A stretch of 64,000 nucleotides of DNA from Hydrogenophaga sp. Root209 (GTDB lineage: Bacteria > Pseudomonadota > Gammaproteobacteria > Burkholderiales > Burkholderiaceae_C). Positions 16,124 to 26,283 of the stretch are shown in pieces. The first letter of the stretch is position 1, and each line of letters starts with the position of its first letter. Location of the stretch: contig NZ_LMIE01000030.1 of NCBI RefSeq assembly GCF_001428625.1, forward strand, positions 203,400-267,399, in the 5' to 3' direction. The position numbers and the translations under genes were made by a program. Below the pieces are notes generated by a model. The model made no database searches. It saw nothing but the letters and a program-made list of their open reading frames with translations, and was not told where the DNA came from.

Positions 16124-16690
16124 GTGAACCTTGACGCGCGCCCCAACCTTCACTCACTGAAATGCCATCCCGCCACACCGGCGGGCTTGCCGCTGGATGT
16201 GTCGGTGTCGGTGAGCTTGAACCACGAAGGTTTGCGACTGGTGTACACGGTGAGTGGCGACACTGCCGGGCTGCGCATTCCGCCTGCCACCGAACCAGGC
16301 CCGGCCGATGGCCTGTGGCAACACACCTGCCTTGAGGCTTTTGTGGCGGCGCAGGGCGATGTGGCCTACCGCGAATTCAACTTCTCGCCCTCGGGCCAAT
16401 GGGCGGCCTACCGCTTTGCCGGCGAGCGGCAACGGGACACCGCCAACGAAGGCCCGTCTGTCCCGCCTGCGATGCAATCGATCGTCACGCCGACCCGACT
16501 GACGCTGGACGTCCACCTGCCCACAGTGGCCCTGCCCTCGCCCGCCGAACTGTTTCACTTCGCGCTGAGCGCCGTCATCGAAGAACACGACGGGCGCCTG
16601 AGCTACTGGGCACTGCAGCATCCACAAGAACGCCCCGATTTCCACCACCCCGCCGGGCGCACACTGCGTCTGGCCCTGCCCCAGAACTGA
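16124..16690 (+). CDS. DOMON-like domain protein
   Basis: 188 residues, GTG start, no signal peptide. The sequence LWQHTCLEAFVAAQGDVAYREFNFSPSG followed by WAAYRF and LSYWALQHPQERPDFHHP is characteristic of the DOMON-like beta-sandwich family found in many proteobacteria as a cytosolic protein of unknown job. It is followed five bases later by the namZ-like gene, so they may be cotranscribed. Confidence 0.8.
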   Translation: MNLDARPNLHSLKCHPATPAGLPLDVSVSVSLNHEGLRLVYTVSGDTAGLRIPPATEPGPADGLWQHTCLEAFVAAQGDVAYREFNFSPSGQWAAYRFAGERQRDTANEGPSVPPAMQSIVTPTRLTLDVHLPTVALPSPAELFHFALSAVIEEHDGRLSYWALQHPQERPDFHHPAGRTLRLALPQN

Positions 16691-16695
16691 ATCTC

Positions 16696-17898
16696 ATGCA
16701 ATTCGGCCTCGATCGCTTCCTGCAAGATCCCGCCCTGCGCGCGCCGCTCAAGGGCCGCCGCGTGGCCCTGCTGGCCCACCCAGCCTCGGTCACGCGCGAC
16801 CTCACCCACGCGCTCGATGCGCTGGCCGCTCGGCCCGATGTGACGCTGTCGGCAGCCTTTGGCCCGCAACACGGCCTGCGCGGTGACAAGCAGGACAACA
16901 TGGTCGAGTCGCCCGACTACCTCGATCCCCGCCTGGGCATCCCGGTGTTCAGCCTCTACGGCGAGGTGCGCCGCCCAACCGACGCCATGATGGCCAGCTT
17001 CGACGTGTTACTGGTCGATCTGCAAGATCTCGGCTGCCGCATCTACACCTTCATCACCACGCTGCGCTATGTGCTGGAGGCGGCCGCACAGCACGGCAAG
17101 GCGGTGTGGGTGCTGGACCGGCCCAACCCGGCCGGCCGACCCATTGAAGGCCTCACGCTGCGCGAGGGCTGGGAGAGTTTTGTGGGCGCGGGCCCCATGC
17201 CCATGCGACACGGCATGACCATGGGTGAACTTGGCCACTGGTTCATCGCCACGCTGGGCCTGAGCGTGGACTACCGCGTGATCACCATGGCGGGCTGGCA
17301 GCCCGACTCGGCCCCCGGCTTTGGCTGGCCGACCGAGCGCAGCTGGGTCAACCCCAGCCCCAACGCCGCCAACCTGAGCATGGCGCGCGCCTATGCCGGC
17401 ACGGTGATGCTGGAGGGAACGACCTTGTCGGAAGGGCGCGGCACCACACGTGCGCTGGAGTTGTTCGGCGCGCCCGACATCGACGTGCCCCGCCTGCTGG
17501 CAGACATGCGCCGCATCGCACCGCAATGGCTGCTGGGCTGCGTGCTGCGCCCGTGTTTCTTCGAGCCCACTTTCCACAAGCACCAGGGGCAGTTGTGCGC
17601 TGGCGTTCAGATTCATGTGGAAGACCCGACCCACTACGACCACGCCGCCTTCAAACCCTGGCGGCTGCAGGCCCTGGCGTTTCGCGCGCTGCGTCTGCAG
17701 GCACCCGACTACCCGCTGTGGCGCGATTTCGCTTACGAGTACGAACACGAGCGGTTGGCCATCGACCTCATCAACGGTGGGCCACTGCTGCGGGAGTGGG
17801 TGGACGATGTGTCGGCAGACCCCGACGTGCTGGAAGCGGCGGCTGCCGCCGACGAAGCGGCCTGGGCAGAGGCGCGCAAACCCTATCTGTTGTATTGA
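16696..17898 (+). CDS. DUF1343 family, exo-beta-N-acetylmuramidase NamZ-like
   Basis: 400 residues. DUF1343 enzymes such as NamZ of Bacillus and Tannerella remove terminal N-acetylmuramic acid from peptidoglycan fragments. Visible family motifs are GPQHGLRGDKQDNM, FSLYGEVRRPTDAMM, VLLVDLQDLGCRIYTFITT, LDRPNPAG, and LEGTTLSEGRGTTRALELFGAP. There is no signal peptide, unlike many members, so this one would act on imported muropeptides in the cytoplasm. It stands next to glmM, a cell-wall precursor gene on the other strand. Length is normal. Confidence 0.9.
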   Translation: MQFGLDRFLQDPALRAPLKGRRVALLAHPASVTRDLTHALDALAARPDVTLSAAFGPQHGLRGDKQDNMVESPDYLDPRLGIPVFSLYGEVRRPTDAMMASFDVLLVDLQDLGCRIYTFITTLRYVLEAAAQHGKAVWVLDRPNPAGRPIEGLTLREGWESFVGAGPMPMRHGMTMGELGHWFIATLGLSVDYRVITMAGWQPDSAPGFGWPTERSWVNPSPNAANLSMARAYAGTVMLEGTTLSEGRGTTRALELFGAPDIDVPRLLADMRRIAPQWLLGCVLRPCFFEPTFHKHQGQLCAGVQIHVEDPTHYDHAAFKPWRLQALAFRALRLQAPDYPLWRDFAYEYEHERLAIDLINGGPLLREWVDDVSADPDVLEAAAAADEAAWAEARKPYLLY

Positions 17899-17919
17899 GG
17901 GGGAGTCGTCTCATCGAGG

Positions 17920-18012
17920 GCCACCGCGGAACCGGCTTTGCCGGGCCCATGGTGGCGCCTCCTTGAGGGGGTGACGGGCGCGTCAGCGCCCGGCGCGGGG
18001 GTGCTTCCTGTT
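17920..18012 (-). repeat. Dispersed intergenic repeat, copy 2 (inverted)
   Basis: Contains CCGGCTTTGCCGG (17932-17944), CCTTGAGGGGG and CGCGGGGGTG. Read on the minus strand these are the same blocks, in the same order, as at 3214-3300, with a longer GC-rich insert. It occupies nearly all of the 113-base gap between two convergent genes. Confidence 0.55.
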
Positions 18013-18497
18013 CATAACCACTTCTGGAAGAACCGGGCGGTGCCCATAGCCGGGTCCAACTGGTAACCGGCATAACCGATGCGCTCGTACAGGCGGACCG
18101 CGCCATGGTTGCCCGACAGCACTTCCAACGTCATCTTCACCGCCCCACGCTCCTTGGCGATGATTTCGGCCAGGGCCAACATCTGCTCCGCAATGCCGCG
18201 CCCCCGGTGGCTGGCCAGCACGGCCACGTCGTGCACGTTCACCAGCGGCTTGCAGGCGAAGGTGGAGAAGCCTTCGATGCAGTTCACCAGCCCCACCGGC
18301 TGCGTGCCATCAAACGCCAGCACGCTGTAGGCCTGCGGCCGCGCCGCGAGTTCACGCACCAGGTGCTGTTTCGCGAAGTCCGACAGACCATCGCCACCGC
18401 CCGCCGGATCGCTCGCATACGCGTCAAGCAGGGCCACCAGAGCGGCTGCGTGGCTGGCGTCGGTGTAGTCCGCGCGAAAGATGGCAACACCGCTCAC
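18012..18497 (-). CDS. GNAT family N-acetyltransferase
   Basis: 161 residues with the acetyl-CoA loop [19 protein letters not shown] and the C-terminal [16 protein letters not shown]. Substrate unknown. The start is GTG, and its first four bases overlap the glmM stop (GTGA), so translation is probably coupled to glmM. The sequence [17 protein letters not shown] is common in GNATs of Burkholderiales next to glmM. Confidence 0.88.
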   Translation of the reverse strand: MSGVAIFRADYTDASHAAALVALLDAYASDPAGGGDGLSDFAKQHLVRELAARPQAYSVLAFDGTQPVGLVNCIEGFSTFACKPLVNVHDVAVLASHRGRGIAEQMLALAEIIAKERGAVKMTLEVLSGNHGAVRLYERIGYAGYQLDPAMGTARFFQKWL

Positions 18498-19837
18498 GCG
18501 GGCACCTGCGCTCGCACAGCGGCCACCAAACGTTCGGCGCAGGCCAGCGCCTTCTGCGCGTCACGCGCCTCCACCATCACGCGCAGCAATGGCTCGGTGC
18601 CGCTGGCACGGATGAGCACGCGGCCAGTCTCGCCCAGCTCGGCCTCCACCGCCTGCGTCTGCTGCGCCAGGAAGGTGTTGGTCTTCCAGTCCTGGCCGGG
18701 TTGCAGGCGCACGTTGATCAGCGTCTGAGGAAACAGCGTCACGTCGGCGAGCTGCTGCGCCATGGTCTTGCCACTGTCCACGCAGGCGTGCAGCACCTGC
18801 AGGGCCGACACCAGGCCGTCGCCCGTGGTGTGGCGATCGAGCACCAGCAAATGCCCGGAGCCCTCGCCACCCAGGATCCAGCCATTCTTTTCCAACTCTT
18901 CGAGCACATAGCGGTCGCCCACCTTGGCGCGCACGAACTTCACGCCGCGCGCCTTGAGCGCCACCTCCACCGCCATGTTGGTCATGAGCGTGCCCACCAC
19001 GCCCGGCACGTCGTGGTCGCGCGCCAGGCGATCGGCCACGATCAGGTACAGCAGTTCATCACCGTTGAACAGGCGCCCGTCTGAATCCACCATCTGCAGG
19101 CGATCGGCATCGCCGTCGAGCGCGATGCCGTAGTGGGCGCCGTGCGCCTTCACCGCCTCCACCATGGCCTGCGGATGCGTGGCACCCACGCCGTGGTTGA
19201 TGTTCAGGCCGTCGGGCGTGCAGCCGATCTTGATGACCTCGGCACCCAGCTCGTGGAACACGGCGGGTGCGATCTGGTAGGCCGCACCGTTGGCGCCATC
19301 CACCACGATCTTCAAGCCCTTGAGCGAGAGGTTGTGCGAGCAGGTGCTCTTGCAGAACTCGATGTAGCGGCCGGCCGCGTCTTCCATTCGGCGCGACTTG
19401 CCAAGTTCGGCCGATGCGGCCCACACCGGTGGCTCGTCCAGTGCAGCCTCAACCGCTTGCTCCCAGTCGTCGGGCAGTTTGGTGCCCAGGGCGCTGAAGA
19501 ACTTGATGCCGTTGTCCGCAAACGGGTTGTGGCTGGCAGAAATCACCACGCCCAGGTTGGCGCGCTGGGCCCGGGTGAGGTAGGCCACGGCCGGTGTGGG
19601 CACGGGGCCGAGCAGCACCACGTCCACGCCGGCTGAGTTGAAGCCCGACTCCAGCGCCGCCTCCAGCATGTAGCCAGAGATGCGCGTGTCCTTGCCGATC
19701 AGCACCGTGGGGTGCGACTCGGTGCGGCGCAGCACGCGACCCACCGCATGGGCCAGGCGCAAGACGAAGTCGGGGGTGATGGGGGGCTGGCCGACTGTGC
19801 CGCGGATGCCGTCGGTGCCGAAGTATTTGCGGGGCAT
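18494..19837 (-). CDS. glmM: Phosphoglucosamine mutase
   Basis: Converts glucosamine-6-phosphate to glucosamine-1-phosphate for UDP-GlcNAc, peptidoglycan and LPS. The 447-residue protein opens [17 protein letters not shown], has the phosphoserine site [15 protein letters not shown] (Ser102), the metal loop DGDADR and the sugar loop GGEGSGH. Length is standard. It belongs to the conserved order rlmE-ftsH-folP-glmM on the minus strand. Confidence 0.98.
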   Translation of the reverse strand: MPRKYFGTDGIRGTVGQPPITPDFVLRLAHAVGRVLRRTESHPTVLIGKDTRISGYMLEAALESGFNSAGVDVVLLGPVPTPAVAYLTRAQRANLGVVISASHNPFADNGIKFFSALGTKLPDDWEQAVEAALDEPPVWAASAELGKSRRMEDAAGRYIEFCKSTCSHNLSLKGLKIVVDGANGAAYQIAPAVFHELGAEVIKIGCTPDGLNINHGVGATHPQAMVEAVKAHGAHYGIALDGDADRLQMVDSDGRLFNGDELLYLIVADRLARDHDVPGVVGTLMTNMAVEVALKARGVKFVRAKVGDRYVLEELEKNGWILGGEGSGHLLVLDRHTTGDGLVSALQVLHACVDSGKTMAQQLADVTLFPQTLINVRLQPGQDWKTNTFLAQQTQAVEAELGETGRVLIRASGTEPLLRVMVEARDAQKALACAERLVAAVRAQVPA

Positions 19838-19940
19838 GTTGTGTTCTCTGTGTTGTTATGGATGCGGCGCTTCGCCACACCGGCTCAATGCTGGTCGGCG
19901 CGCGGCCGCAAAACGTCGATTATCGCGGTCATCCACCCAC

Positions 19941-20771
19941 TCAAACGGGCTGGATGGCCTGCCAGACCCTCAGTGCGTCCACCGTCTCGCGCACGTCGTG
20001 CACGCGCACCACGCGGGCTCCGCGCTCCACCGCCAGCAAGGCGGCCGCCACACTGGCTGCCACCCGCTCGGCGGGCACCTCTCGCCCCGTTGCGGCTCCC
20101 AGAGACGACTTGCGTGACCACCCCGCGAGCAAGGGCCAACCAAGAGCCATCAGCTCGCTCTGGCGCGCCAGGAGGCTGAAGTTCTGCGCCACGGTCTTGC
20201 CAAAGCCCACGCCGGCATCGAGCACGATGCGCTCGTGCGCCACGCCACGGGCCATGAGCGCTCTGGCTCGCTCGCGCAGGAAAGCGCTCACCGCTGGCAA
20301 CACGTCGCCCTCCATCGGTGCCACCTGCATGGTCTGGGGATCGCGGTGCATGTGCATGAGGCACACACCGCAGCGCGGATGCGCGGCAACCACGTCCAGC
20401 GCGTCGCCGCGCCGCAGTGCCCAGATGTCGTTGACGATGTCGGCGCCGGCATCGAGCACGGCACGCATCACCTCGGGTTTGTAGGTGTCCACCGACACCG
20501 GCACACCCAGCTTCACCGCCCCGCGCACCACGGGCAACACCCGAGCAAGCTCCTCGTCCAGGGGCACGGCCGGGCTGCCGGGGCGCGTCGACTCACCACC
20601 GATGTCCAGCATGCACGCGCCCTCCTGGACGAGTTGCTCGCAATGTTTGAGCGCGGCCAGGCTGCCGGCGTGCTGGCCGCCGTCGGAAAAGGAATCGGGC
20701 GTCACGTTCACGATGCCCATGACCTGCGGCGTGGCGAGGTCGATGTCAAAACGGGTGGTCTGCCAATGCAT
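19941..20771 (-). CDS. folP: Dihydropteroate synthase
   Basis: Condenses p-aminobenzoate with dihydropterin pyrophosphate in folate synthesis; the sulfonamide target. 276 residues with GIVNVTPDSFSDGG, DIGGESTRPG, and the C-terminal ARVVRVHDVRETVDAL. I chose the ATG at 20771 because the upstream part of the open frame overlaps the ftsH terminator. No clear Shine-Dalgarno is seen. It lies between ftsH and glmM as in E. coli. Confidence 0.96.
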   Translation of the reverse strand: MHWQTTRFDIDLATPQVMGIVNVTPDSFSDGGQHAGSLAALKHCEQLVQEGACMLDIGGESTRPGSPAVPLDEELARVLPVVRGAVKLGVPVSVDTYKPEVMRAVLDAGADIVNDIWALRRGDALDVVAAHPRCGVCLMHMHRDPQTMQVAPMEGDVLPAVSAFLRERARALMARGVAHERIVLDAGVGFGKTVAQNFSLLARQSELMALGWPLLAGWSRKSSLGAATGREVPAERVAASVAAALLAVERGARVVRVHDVRETVDALRVWQAIQPV

Positions 20772-20789
20772 GAAGAAGATCTTGAACGG

Positions 20790-20815
20790 AAACAACAACG
20801 GGGCCGAAGCCCCGT
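20790..20815 (-). terminator. Rho-independent terminator after ftsH
   Basis: On the minus strand ACGGGGC, TTCG tetraloop, GCCCCGT (20815-20798) is followed by TGTTGTTT. A seven-pair GC-rich stem with a UUCG loop and a U-rich tail is a good intrinsic terminator. It begins 23 bases after the ftsH stop and ends 20-30 bases before folP, so folP may need readthrough or its own promoter. Confidence 0.75.
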
Positions 20816-20837
20816 GTATCCAAAAAACCCGAGTCGC

Positions 20838-22757
20838 TCAGGCGGCCGTGGGTGCAGGATCGGTCGCCACGGCGGGCGACCCACCGCTGCCACCGCCACC
20901 ACCCACCGAGGGGTTGCGTGGCGTCCAGTCCTTGGGTGGGCGGGGTGGTTTGCCGGCCATGATGTCGTCGATCTGGTCGGCGTCGATGGTTTCCCATTCC
21001 AGCAGGGCCTTGGCCATGGCGTGCATCTTGTCGCTGTTCTCTTCGATCAGATCGCGCGCCAGCTTGTACTGCGCGTCGATGATGCGGCGCACCTCGGCGT
21101 CCACCTTCTGCATGGTGGACTCACTCATGTTGGTGGTCTTGGTCACCGAGCGGCCCAGGAACACTTCACCTTCGTTTTCGGCGTACACCATTGGGCCCAG
21201 GGCATCGGTCATGCCGTAGCGCATCACCATGTCGCGGGCAATCGTTGTGGCACGCTCGAAGTCGTTCGAAGCCCCGGTGGTCATCTGGTTCATGAACACC
21301 TCTTCGGCGATGCGGCCACCGAACAGCATGCTGATCTGGTTCAGCATGTAGTCCTTGTCGTAGCTGTAGCGGTCCTGCGCCGGCAGGCTCATGGTGACGC
21401 CCAACGCGCGGCCGCGCGGGATGATGGTGACCTTGTGCACGGGGTCGCACTTGGGCAGCAGCTTGCCGATGAGTGCGTGGCCCGACTCGTGGTACGCCGT
21501 GTTGCGGCGCTCTTCCTCGGGCATGACCATGCTCTTGCGCTCGGGGCCCATGAAAATCTTGTCCTTGGCCTTCTCGAAGTCCTGCATCTCGACCACGCGT
21601 GCGTTGCGGCGCGCGGCCATCAGGGCAGCTTCGTTGCACAGGTTGGCCAGGTCGGCACCGCTCATGCCGGGCGTGCCGCGCGCGATCACGCTCGGGTTCA
21701 CGTCGGTGCCCAGCGGCACCTTGCGCATGTGCACGTTCAAGATCTGCTCGCGGCCCCGGATGTCGGGCAGCGTCACGTAGACCTGGCGGTCAAAGCGGCC
21801 CGGGCGCAGCAGGGCGGCGTCCAGGATGTCGGGGCGGTTGGTGGCCGCGACCACGATCACGCCGAGGTTGGTTTCGAAGCCGTCCATCTCGACCAGCATC
21901 TGGTTCAAGGTCTGCTCGCGCTCATCGTTGCCGCCACCAAGGCCCGCGCCACGCTGGCGGCCGACCGCGTCAATTTCATCGATGAAGATGATGCAGGGTG
22001 CGTTCTTCTTGGCATTCTCGAACATGTCGCGCACGCGAGCCGCGCCCACGCCAACGAACATTTCCACGAAGTCCGAGCCCGAGATGCTGAAGAACGGCAC
22101 CTTGGCTTCGCCCGCGATGCCCTTGGCCAGCAGGGTCTTGCCGGTGCCGGGAGGGCCGACCAGCAGCAGGCCGCGCGGGATGCGCCCGCCCAGTTTCTGG
22201 AACTTGGCCGGGTCCTTCAGGAAGTCCACGACCTCCTTGACCTCTTCCTTGGCCTCGTCGCAACCCGCCACGTCGGCGAAGGTCACGGTGTTGTTGTTCT
22301 CGTCAAGCATGCGGGCTTTGCTCTTGCCGAAGCTGAACGCCCCGCCCTTGCCGCCGCCCTGCATCTGTCGCATGAAGTAGATCCACACGCCAATCAGCAG
22401 CAGCATCGGGCCCCAGCTGACCAGCAGGGTCATGAGCAGCGAGCCTTCTTCGCGCGGACGCACGTCGAACTTCACGTCGTTGTTGATCAGGTCGCCCACC
22501 AGACCGCGGTCGAGGTAGGTGGCTGTGGTGCGCACACGACGATCATCCTGCGTGACGGCCACGATCTCGGTGCCGCCCTGGCCTTCCTGGATGGTGGCAC
22601 TCTTGATGCGCCGGGCCTTGACTTCGTCGAGAAACTCGGAGTAGCCCATGTAGCCCGACCCTGCGGCAGAGCGCGTGTCGAACTGCTTGAAGACAGTGAA
22701 AAGCACCATGGCGATGACCATCCACACGGCGATTTTCGAAAACCACTGATTGTTCAA
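20838..22757 (-). CDS. ftsH: ATP-dependent zinc metalloprotease FtsH
   Basis: Membrane-anchored AAA+ protease that degrades membrane and regulatory proteins, essential in most bacteria. 639 residues: two N-terminal membrane segments (about 8-24 and 107-128), the periplasmic part between them, Walker A GPPGTGKT (201-208), [13 protein letters not shown], the SRH region [20 protein letters not shown], and the zinc motif HESGH (423-427). The C-terminus is Gly/Pro-rich. It is preceded by rlmE on the same strand with a 145-base gap and followed by a terminator. Confidence 0.99.
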   Translation of the reverse strand: MNNQWFSKIAVWMVIAMVLFTVFKQFDTRSAAGSGYMGYSEFLDEVKARRIKSATIQEGQGGTEIVAVTQDDRRVRTTATYLDRGLVGDLINNDVKFDVRPREEGSLLMTLLVSWGPMLLLIGVWIYFMRQMQGGGKGGAFSFGKSKARMLDENNNTVTFADVAGCDEAKEEVKEVVDFLKDPAKFQKLGGRIPRGLLLVGPPGTGKTLLAKGIAGEAKVPFFSISGSDFVEMFVGVGAARVRDMFENAKKNAPCIIFIDEIDAVGRQRGAGLGGGNDEREQTLNQMLVEMDGFETNLGVIVVAATNRPDILDAALLRPGRFDRQVYVTLPDIRGREQILNVHMRKVPLGTDVNPSVIARGTPGMSGADLANLCNEAALMAARRNARVVEMQDFEKAKDKIFMGPERKSMVMPEEERRNTAYHESGHALIGKLLPKCDPVHKVTIIPRGRALGVTMSLPAQDRYSYDKDYMLNQISMLFGGRIAEEVFMNQMTTGASNDFERATTIARDMVMRYGMTDALGPMVYAENEGEVFLGRSVTKTTNMSESTMQKVDAEVRRIIDAQYKLARDLIEENSDKMHAMAKALLEWETIDADQIDDIMAGKPPRPPKDWTPRNPSVGGGGGSGGSPAVATDPAPTAA

Positions 22758-22902
22758 GTGCAGCTCCTGGAGTCGGTATTGGCGGTTATGCGCATGTGGG
22801 AGTCATTCTAGGACTTTCAAGCGCGCGTGCCTCATGCGGGTGACGAGGCTGTGTCAGTGAAAGGGTTGGCTTTTCTCTATGAGAGGCCCCAACAGGCCGT
22901 AC

Positions 22903-23586
22903 TCAGCCCCGTACCGTGGATTTGAGACCCAGGCCGACGAGAAAGGTTTCAGACGATTTGTCGCGCGACGCCTTGGGTTTAACGGCCTTGACGGTGCGGA
23001 ATGTCTGGCGAAACAGGGCCACCATGGGGTCGTAGGCGCCGCCATGGAACAGTTTGACCACCAGCGAACCATCGACTTTGAGGTGCTTGATTGAAAAATC
23101 CACCGCCAGCTCCACCAGATCGGTGATGCGCGCGGCGTCAGTCATGCCGATGCCCGAGAGGTTGGGCGCCATGTCGGAGATCACCACATCAACCTGGTGC
23201 ACGCCGCGGTCGGTCAGGGCTTTCTCCAGCTCTTCCAGCACCGCTGCCTCCCGGAAGTCGCCCAGAATGAAATGCACGCCTTCCACATCATCCATGGGCA
23301 GCATGTCCAGCGCGATGATCGTGCCATGCAGTTCGCCCACGGCCGCGCCCTGCGGACTCAGGCGACGGCGCGCGTACTGGCTCCACGCGCCAGGCGCCGA
23401 ACCCAGGTCCACCACGCAGTCGCCCGGACGAATCAAGCCGAGGGTTTCGTCGAGTTCCTTGAGCTTGTAGGCGGCGCGCGCGCGGTAGCCGTCTTTCTTC
23501 GCCAGGCGAACGTACGGGTCGTTCACGTGCTGGTTGAGCCAGGCCTTGTTGACCTTTTTGCTCTGGGTTTTGACTTTCATGCCCAT
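22903..23586 (-). CDS. rlmE: 23S rRNA 2'-O-ribose methyltransferase RlmE (FtsJ)
   Basis: Methylates the ribose of U2552 in 23S rRNA. The 227-residue protein has the SAM-binding motif VVDLGSAPGAWSQYA, the catalytic K-D-K-E elements in RARAAYKLKELDE, VVISDMAPNLSG and SLVVKLFHGG. The N-terminus is short and basic. Divergent from yhbY with 38 bases between them, and upstream of ftsH, as in E. coli. Confidence 0.97.
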   Translation of the reverse strand: MGMKVKTQSKKVNKAWLNQHVNDPYVRLAKKDGYRARAAYKLKELDETLGLIRPGDCVVDLGSAPGAWSQYARRRLSPQGAAVGELHGTIIALDMLPMDDVEGVHFILGDFREAAVLEELEKALTDRGVHQVDVVISDMAPNLSGIGMTDAARITDLVELAVDFSIKHLKVDGSLVVKLFHGGAYDPMVALFRQTFRTVKAVKPKASRDKSSETFLVGLGLKSTVRG

Positions 23587-23624
23587 GAGGGTCGCCTAAG
23601 GTCTGTGTAAACGATAATTGTCCC

Positions 23625-24104
23625 ATGCCCCAGATCACACTCACTCCCGCTCAGCGCAAAGTTCACCGCGCCGAAGCCCACCACCTCGATCCCGTCGTCC
23701 ACATCGGAAACGACGGATTGAGCCCCGCCGTCAAGAAAGAGATCGCCGCTGCGCTCAAGGCGCACGGCCTGATCAAGGTCCGGGTGCTCAGCGACGACCG
23801 CGCGGCACGCGAGGCCATGCTGCACACCCTGGCCGACGAGCTGGACGCCGCTCCCATCCAGCACATCGGCAAGCTGCTGGTGCTCTGGCGCCCGTTGGTC
23901 GAAAAGGTGAAGGTGGTGGACGAAGACCGCATGCCCGGGCCACGCGACGTGAAGGTGCTGAAATTCAGCAAACGCGGCGGCCAGCGTCCAGAGGTGAAGG
24001 TGGTGCGCGTGCTGGGCAACCAGCGCCTGACCACCGGCGGGCAGATCAAGCGTGCCAAGGTCATGAAGAAGAGCGTGAAGAAGAGCGCCCAATCGCAGTC
24101 ATAG
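23625..24104 (+). CDS. yhbY: YhbY family RNA-binding (CRM domain) protein
   Basis: Binds pre-50S ribosomal particles. The CRM domain is residues 3-95: LTPAQRKVHRAEAHHLDPVVHIGNDGLSPAVKKEI with the GxxG-like loop. The remaining 60 residues are a basic tail (KRGGQRPEVKVVRVLGNQR...KKSVKKSAQSQS), longer than the 97-residue E. coli protein, a usual feature in Burkholderiales. Divergent from rlmE. Confidence 0.95.
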   Translation: MPQITLTPAQRKVHRAEAHHLDPVVHIGNDGLSPAVKKEIAAALKAHGLIKVRVLSDDRAAREAMLHTLADELDAAPIQHIGKLLVLWRPLVEKVKVVDEDRMPGPRDVKVLKFSKRGGQRPEVKVVRVLGNQRLTTGGQIKRAKVMKKSVKKSAQSQS

Positions 24105-24170
24105 CCTTCCCGACGTTCGTTCGTGGCCTCGCGGCTTGAACTTCACCCACAGCGCCACATCTGAGAACGC

Positions 24171-26252
24171 ATGAACGACCGCACTGCCCCCTTCGACCAG
24201 AACCCGCTGCTCAACTTCGACGACCTGCCGCTGTTCGACGCCATCACACCGACGCTGGTGGGTCCGGCGATCGATCAATTGATGCAGGCTGCCAGCGTCG
24301 CGCTGGAGACCGTGACGGCCAGCAGCTTCCCGCCCGACTGGAAGCGCATCTCCGAAACCCTGGACGTACCCACCGAGCGCCTGTCGCGCGCGTGGGGCGC
24401 CGTGAGCCACCTCAACAGCGTGGCCGACACCCCCGAACTGCGCGCCGCCTACAACGAGGCCTTGCCCAAGGTCACCGAGTTCTGGACCCGACTGGGCGCG
24501 GACGAGCGCTTGTACGCCAAGTACAAGGCCATGGACCCCACCAGGCTCAACGCCGAGCAGGCCCGCGCCCACCACAACGCGATGCGCGGCTTCGTGCTGG
24601 GCGGTGCCGATCTGCAAGGCGAGGCCAAGACGCGGTTTGCCTGGCTGCAGGAGCGACAGGCCGAGCTGGGCCAGAAGTTCAGTGAAAACGCGCTCGATGC
24701 GACCGACGCTTTCGCGTTGTACGTGACCACCGAGGAACTGGCCGGTGTGCCCGACGATGTGATGCAGTCCACCGCCGCAGCGGCCGCAGCCGAGGGCAAG
24801 TCGGGCCACAAGCTCACGCTGAAGATGCCGTGTTACCTGCCGGTGATGCAGTTCGCCCACAGCAGCCCGCTGCGCGAGCAGCTCTACCGTGCCTACGCCA
24901 CGCGCGCCAGCGATCAGGCCGCAGGTGACGCGATCAAGTTCGACAACGCCGCCATCATGGGCGAGCTGCTCGCCTTGCGCCATGAAGAGGCGCAGTTGCT
25001 GGGCTATCGGCACTATGCCGACGTGTCCCTGGTGCCCAAGATGGCCGAATCGCCCGAACAGGTGATGGCCTTTCTGCGCGACCTGGGCATCAAGGCCCGC
25101 CCCCATGCCGAAAAAGACCTCGCTGACCTGCGCGCTTTCGCCGCCAGCGACCTCGGCCAGACCGACCCGCAGGCATGGGACTGGCCCTATATCGGCGAGA
25201 AGCTCAAGGAGGCGCGTTACGCTTTCAGCGAGCAGGAAGTCAAACCCTACTTCACGGCGCCCAAGGTGCTGGCAGGCCTGTTCCAGATCGTCGAGACGCT
25301 GTTCGAGGTGGCCATCCGCCGCGACCAGGCGCCGGTGTGGAACCCAGGTGTCGAGTTCTACCGCATTGAACGCAGCAGCCCGAACGGTACAGAGCTCGTG
25401 GGCCAGTTCTACCTCGACCCGGCCGCGCGCAACGGCAAGCGAGGTGGCGCCTGGATGGACGACGTGCGCGCCCGCTGGCTGCGCCCCGACACGGGCTCGC
25501 TTCAAACGCCGGTGGCGCACCTGGTGTGCAACTTCGCCGAAGGCGTGAACGGCAAGGCAGCCTTGCTCACCCACGACGACGTCATCACCCTCTTCCACGA
25601 GTTCGGCCACGGCCTGCACCACATGCTCACCCAGGTGAACGAGCGCGACGTGTCGGGCATCAGCGGTGTCGAATGGGACGCGGTTGAACTGCCCAGCCAG
25701 TTCATGGAGAACTTCTGCTGGGAGTGGGACGTGCTCAAGCACATGACCGCCCATGTGGACACCGGCGAACCGCTACCGCGCGCGCTGTTCGACAAGATGC
25801 TGGCTGCCAAGAACTACCAGAGCGGGCTGCAGACGCTGCGCCAAGTGGAATTTTCGCTGTTCGACATGCTGCTGCACAGCCAGCCACAGCCCGCCACCAG
25901 CGGCGAGGCGATCCTCGCGCTGCAGCAGCAGGTGCGCGACGAGGTGGCGGTGCTGCAGCCGCCGGCCTACAGCCGCTCGCCGCACACCTTCAGTCACATC
26001 TTTGCCGGCGGTTACTCGGCCGGCTACTACAGTTACAAGTGGGCCGAAGTGCTCTCGGCCGACGCGTACGCCGCGTTTGAAGAAGCGGCGCAGCAAAATG
26101 GCCACAGCACGCTGGACGTCGCCACGGGCCGCCGCTATCGTGAAGCGATCCTTGAGGCGGGAGGCAGTCGCCCCGCCATGGAGTCGTTCAAGGCCTTCCG
26201 GGGCCGCGAACCCAGCATCGATGCCCTGCTGCGTCATCAAGGCATGGCTTGA
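24171..26252 (+). CDS. prlC: M3 family oligopeptidase A
   Basis: Cytosolic zinc endopeptidase that cleaves oligopeptides, including signal peptide fragments. 693 residues. The zinc motif is HEFGH at residues 476-480, with the third ligand glutamate downstream in GVEWDAVELPSQFMENF. The C-terminal HIFAGGYSAGYYSYKWAEVL substrate-binding region is also typical of the family. Full length with no disruption. Confidence 0.96.
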   Translation: MNDRTAPFDQNPLLNFDDLPLFDAITPTLVGPAIDQLMQAASVALETVTASSFPPDWKRISETLDVPTERLSRAWGAVSHLNSVADTPELRAAYNEALPKVTEFWTRLGADERLYAKYKAMDPTRLNAEQARAHHNAMRGFVLGGADLQGEAKTRFAWLQERQAELGQKFSENALDATDAFALYVTTEELAGVPDDVMQSTAAAAAAEGKSGHKLTLKMPCYLPVMQFAHSSPLREQLYRAYATRASDQAAGDAIKFDNAAIMGELLALRHEEAQLLGYRHYADVSLVPKMAESPEQVMAFLRDLGIKARPHAEKDLADLRAFAASDLGQTDPQAWDWPYIGEKLKEARYAFSEQEVKPYFTAPKVLAGLFQIVETLFEVAIRRDQAPVWNPGVEFYRIERSSPNGTELVGQFYLDPAARNGKRGGAWMDDVRARWLRPDTGSLQTPVAHLVCNFAEGVNGKAALLTHDDVITLFHEFGHGLHHMLTQVNERDVSGISGVEWDAVELPSQFMENFCWEWDVLKHMTAHVDTGEPLPRALFDKMLAAKNYQSGLQTLRQVEFSLFDMLLHSQPQPATSGEAILALQQQVRDEVAVLQPPAYSRSPHTFSHIFAGGYSAGYYSYKWAEVLSADAYAAFEEAAQQNGHSTLDVATGRRYREAILEAGGSRPAMESFKAFRGREPSIDALLRHQGMA

Positions 26253-26283
26253 TTTGTTTTGCTGATTGCCGATAGGAGTCGAC

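Noticed and set aside
20235-22811. An 858-residue open frame on the + strand
   Set aside because: It lies opposite folP and ftsH, which are certain genes; the translation is low-complexity His/Ala/Val-rich, typical of antisense frames in GC-rich DNA.
24099-25754. A 551-residue open frame on the minus strand
   Set aside because: Antisense of the M3 oligopeptidase; no motif, no ribosome site.
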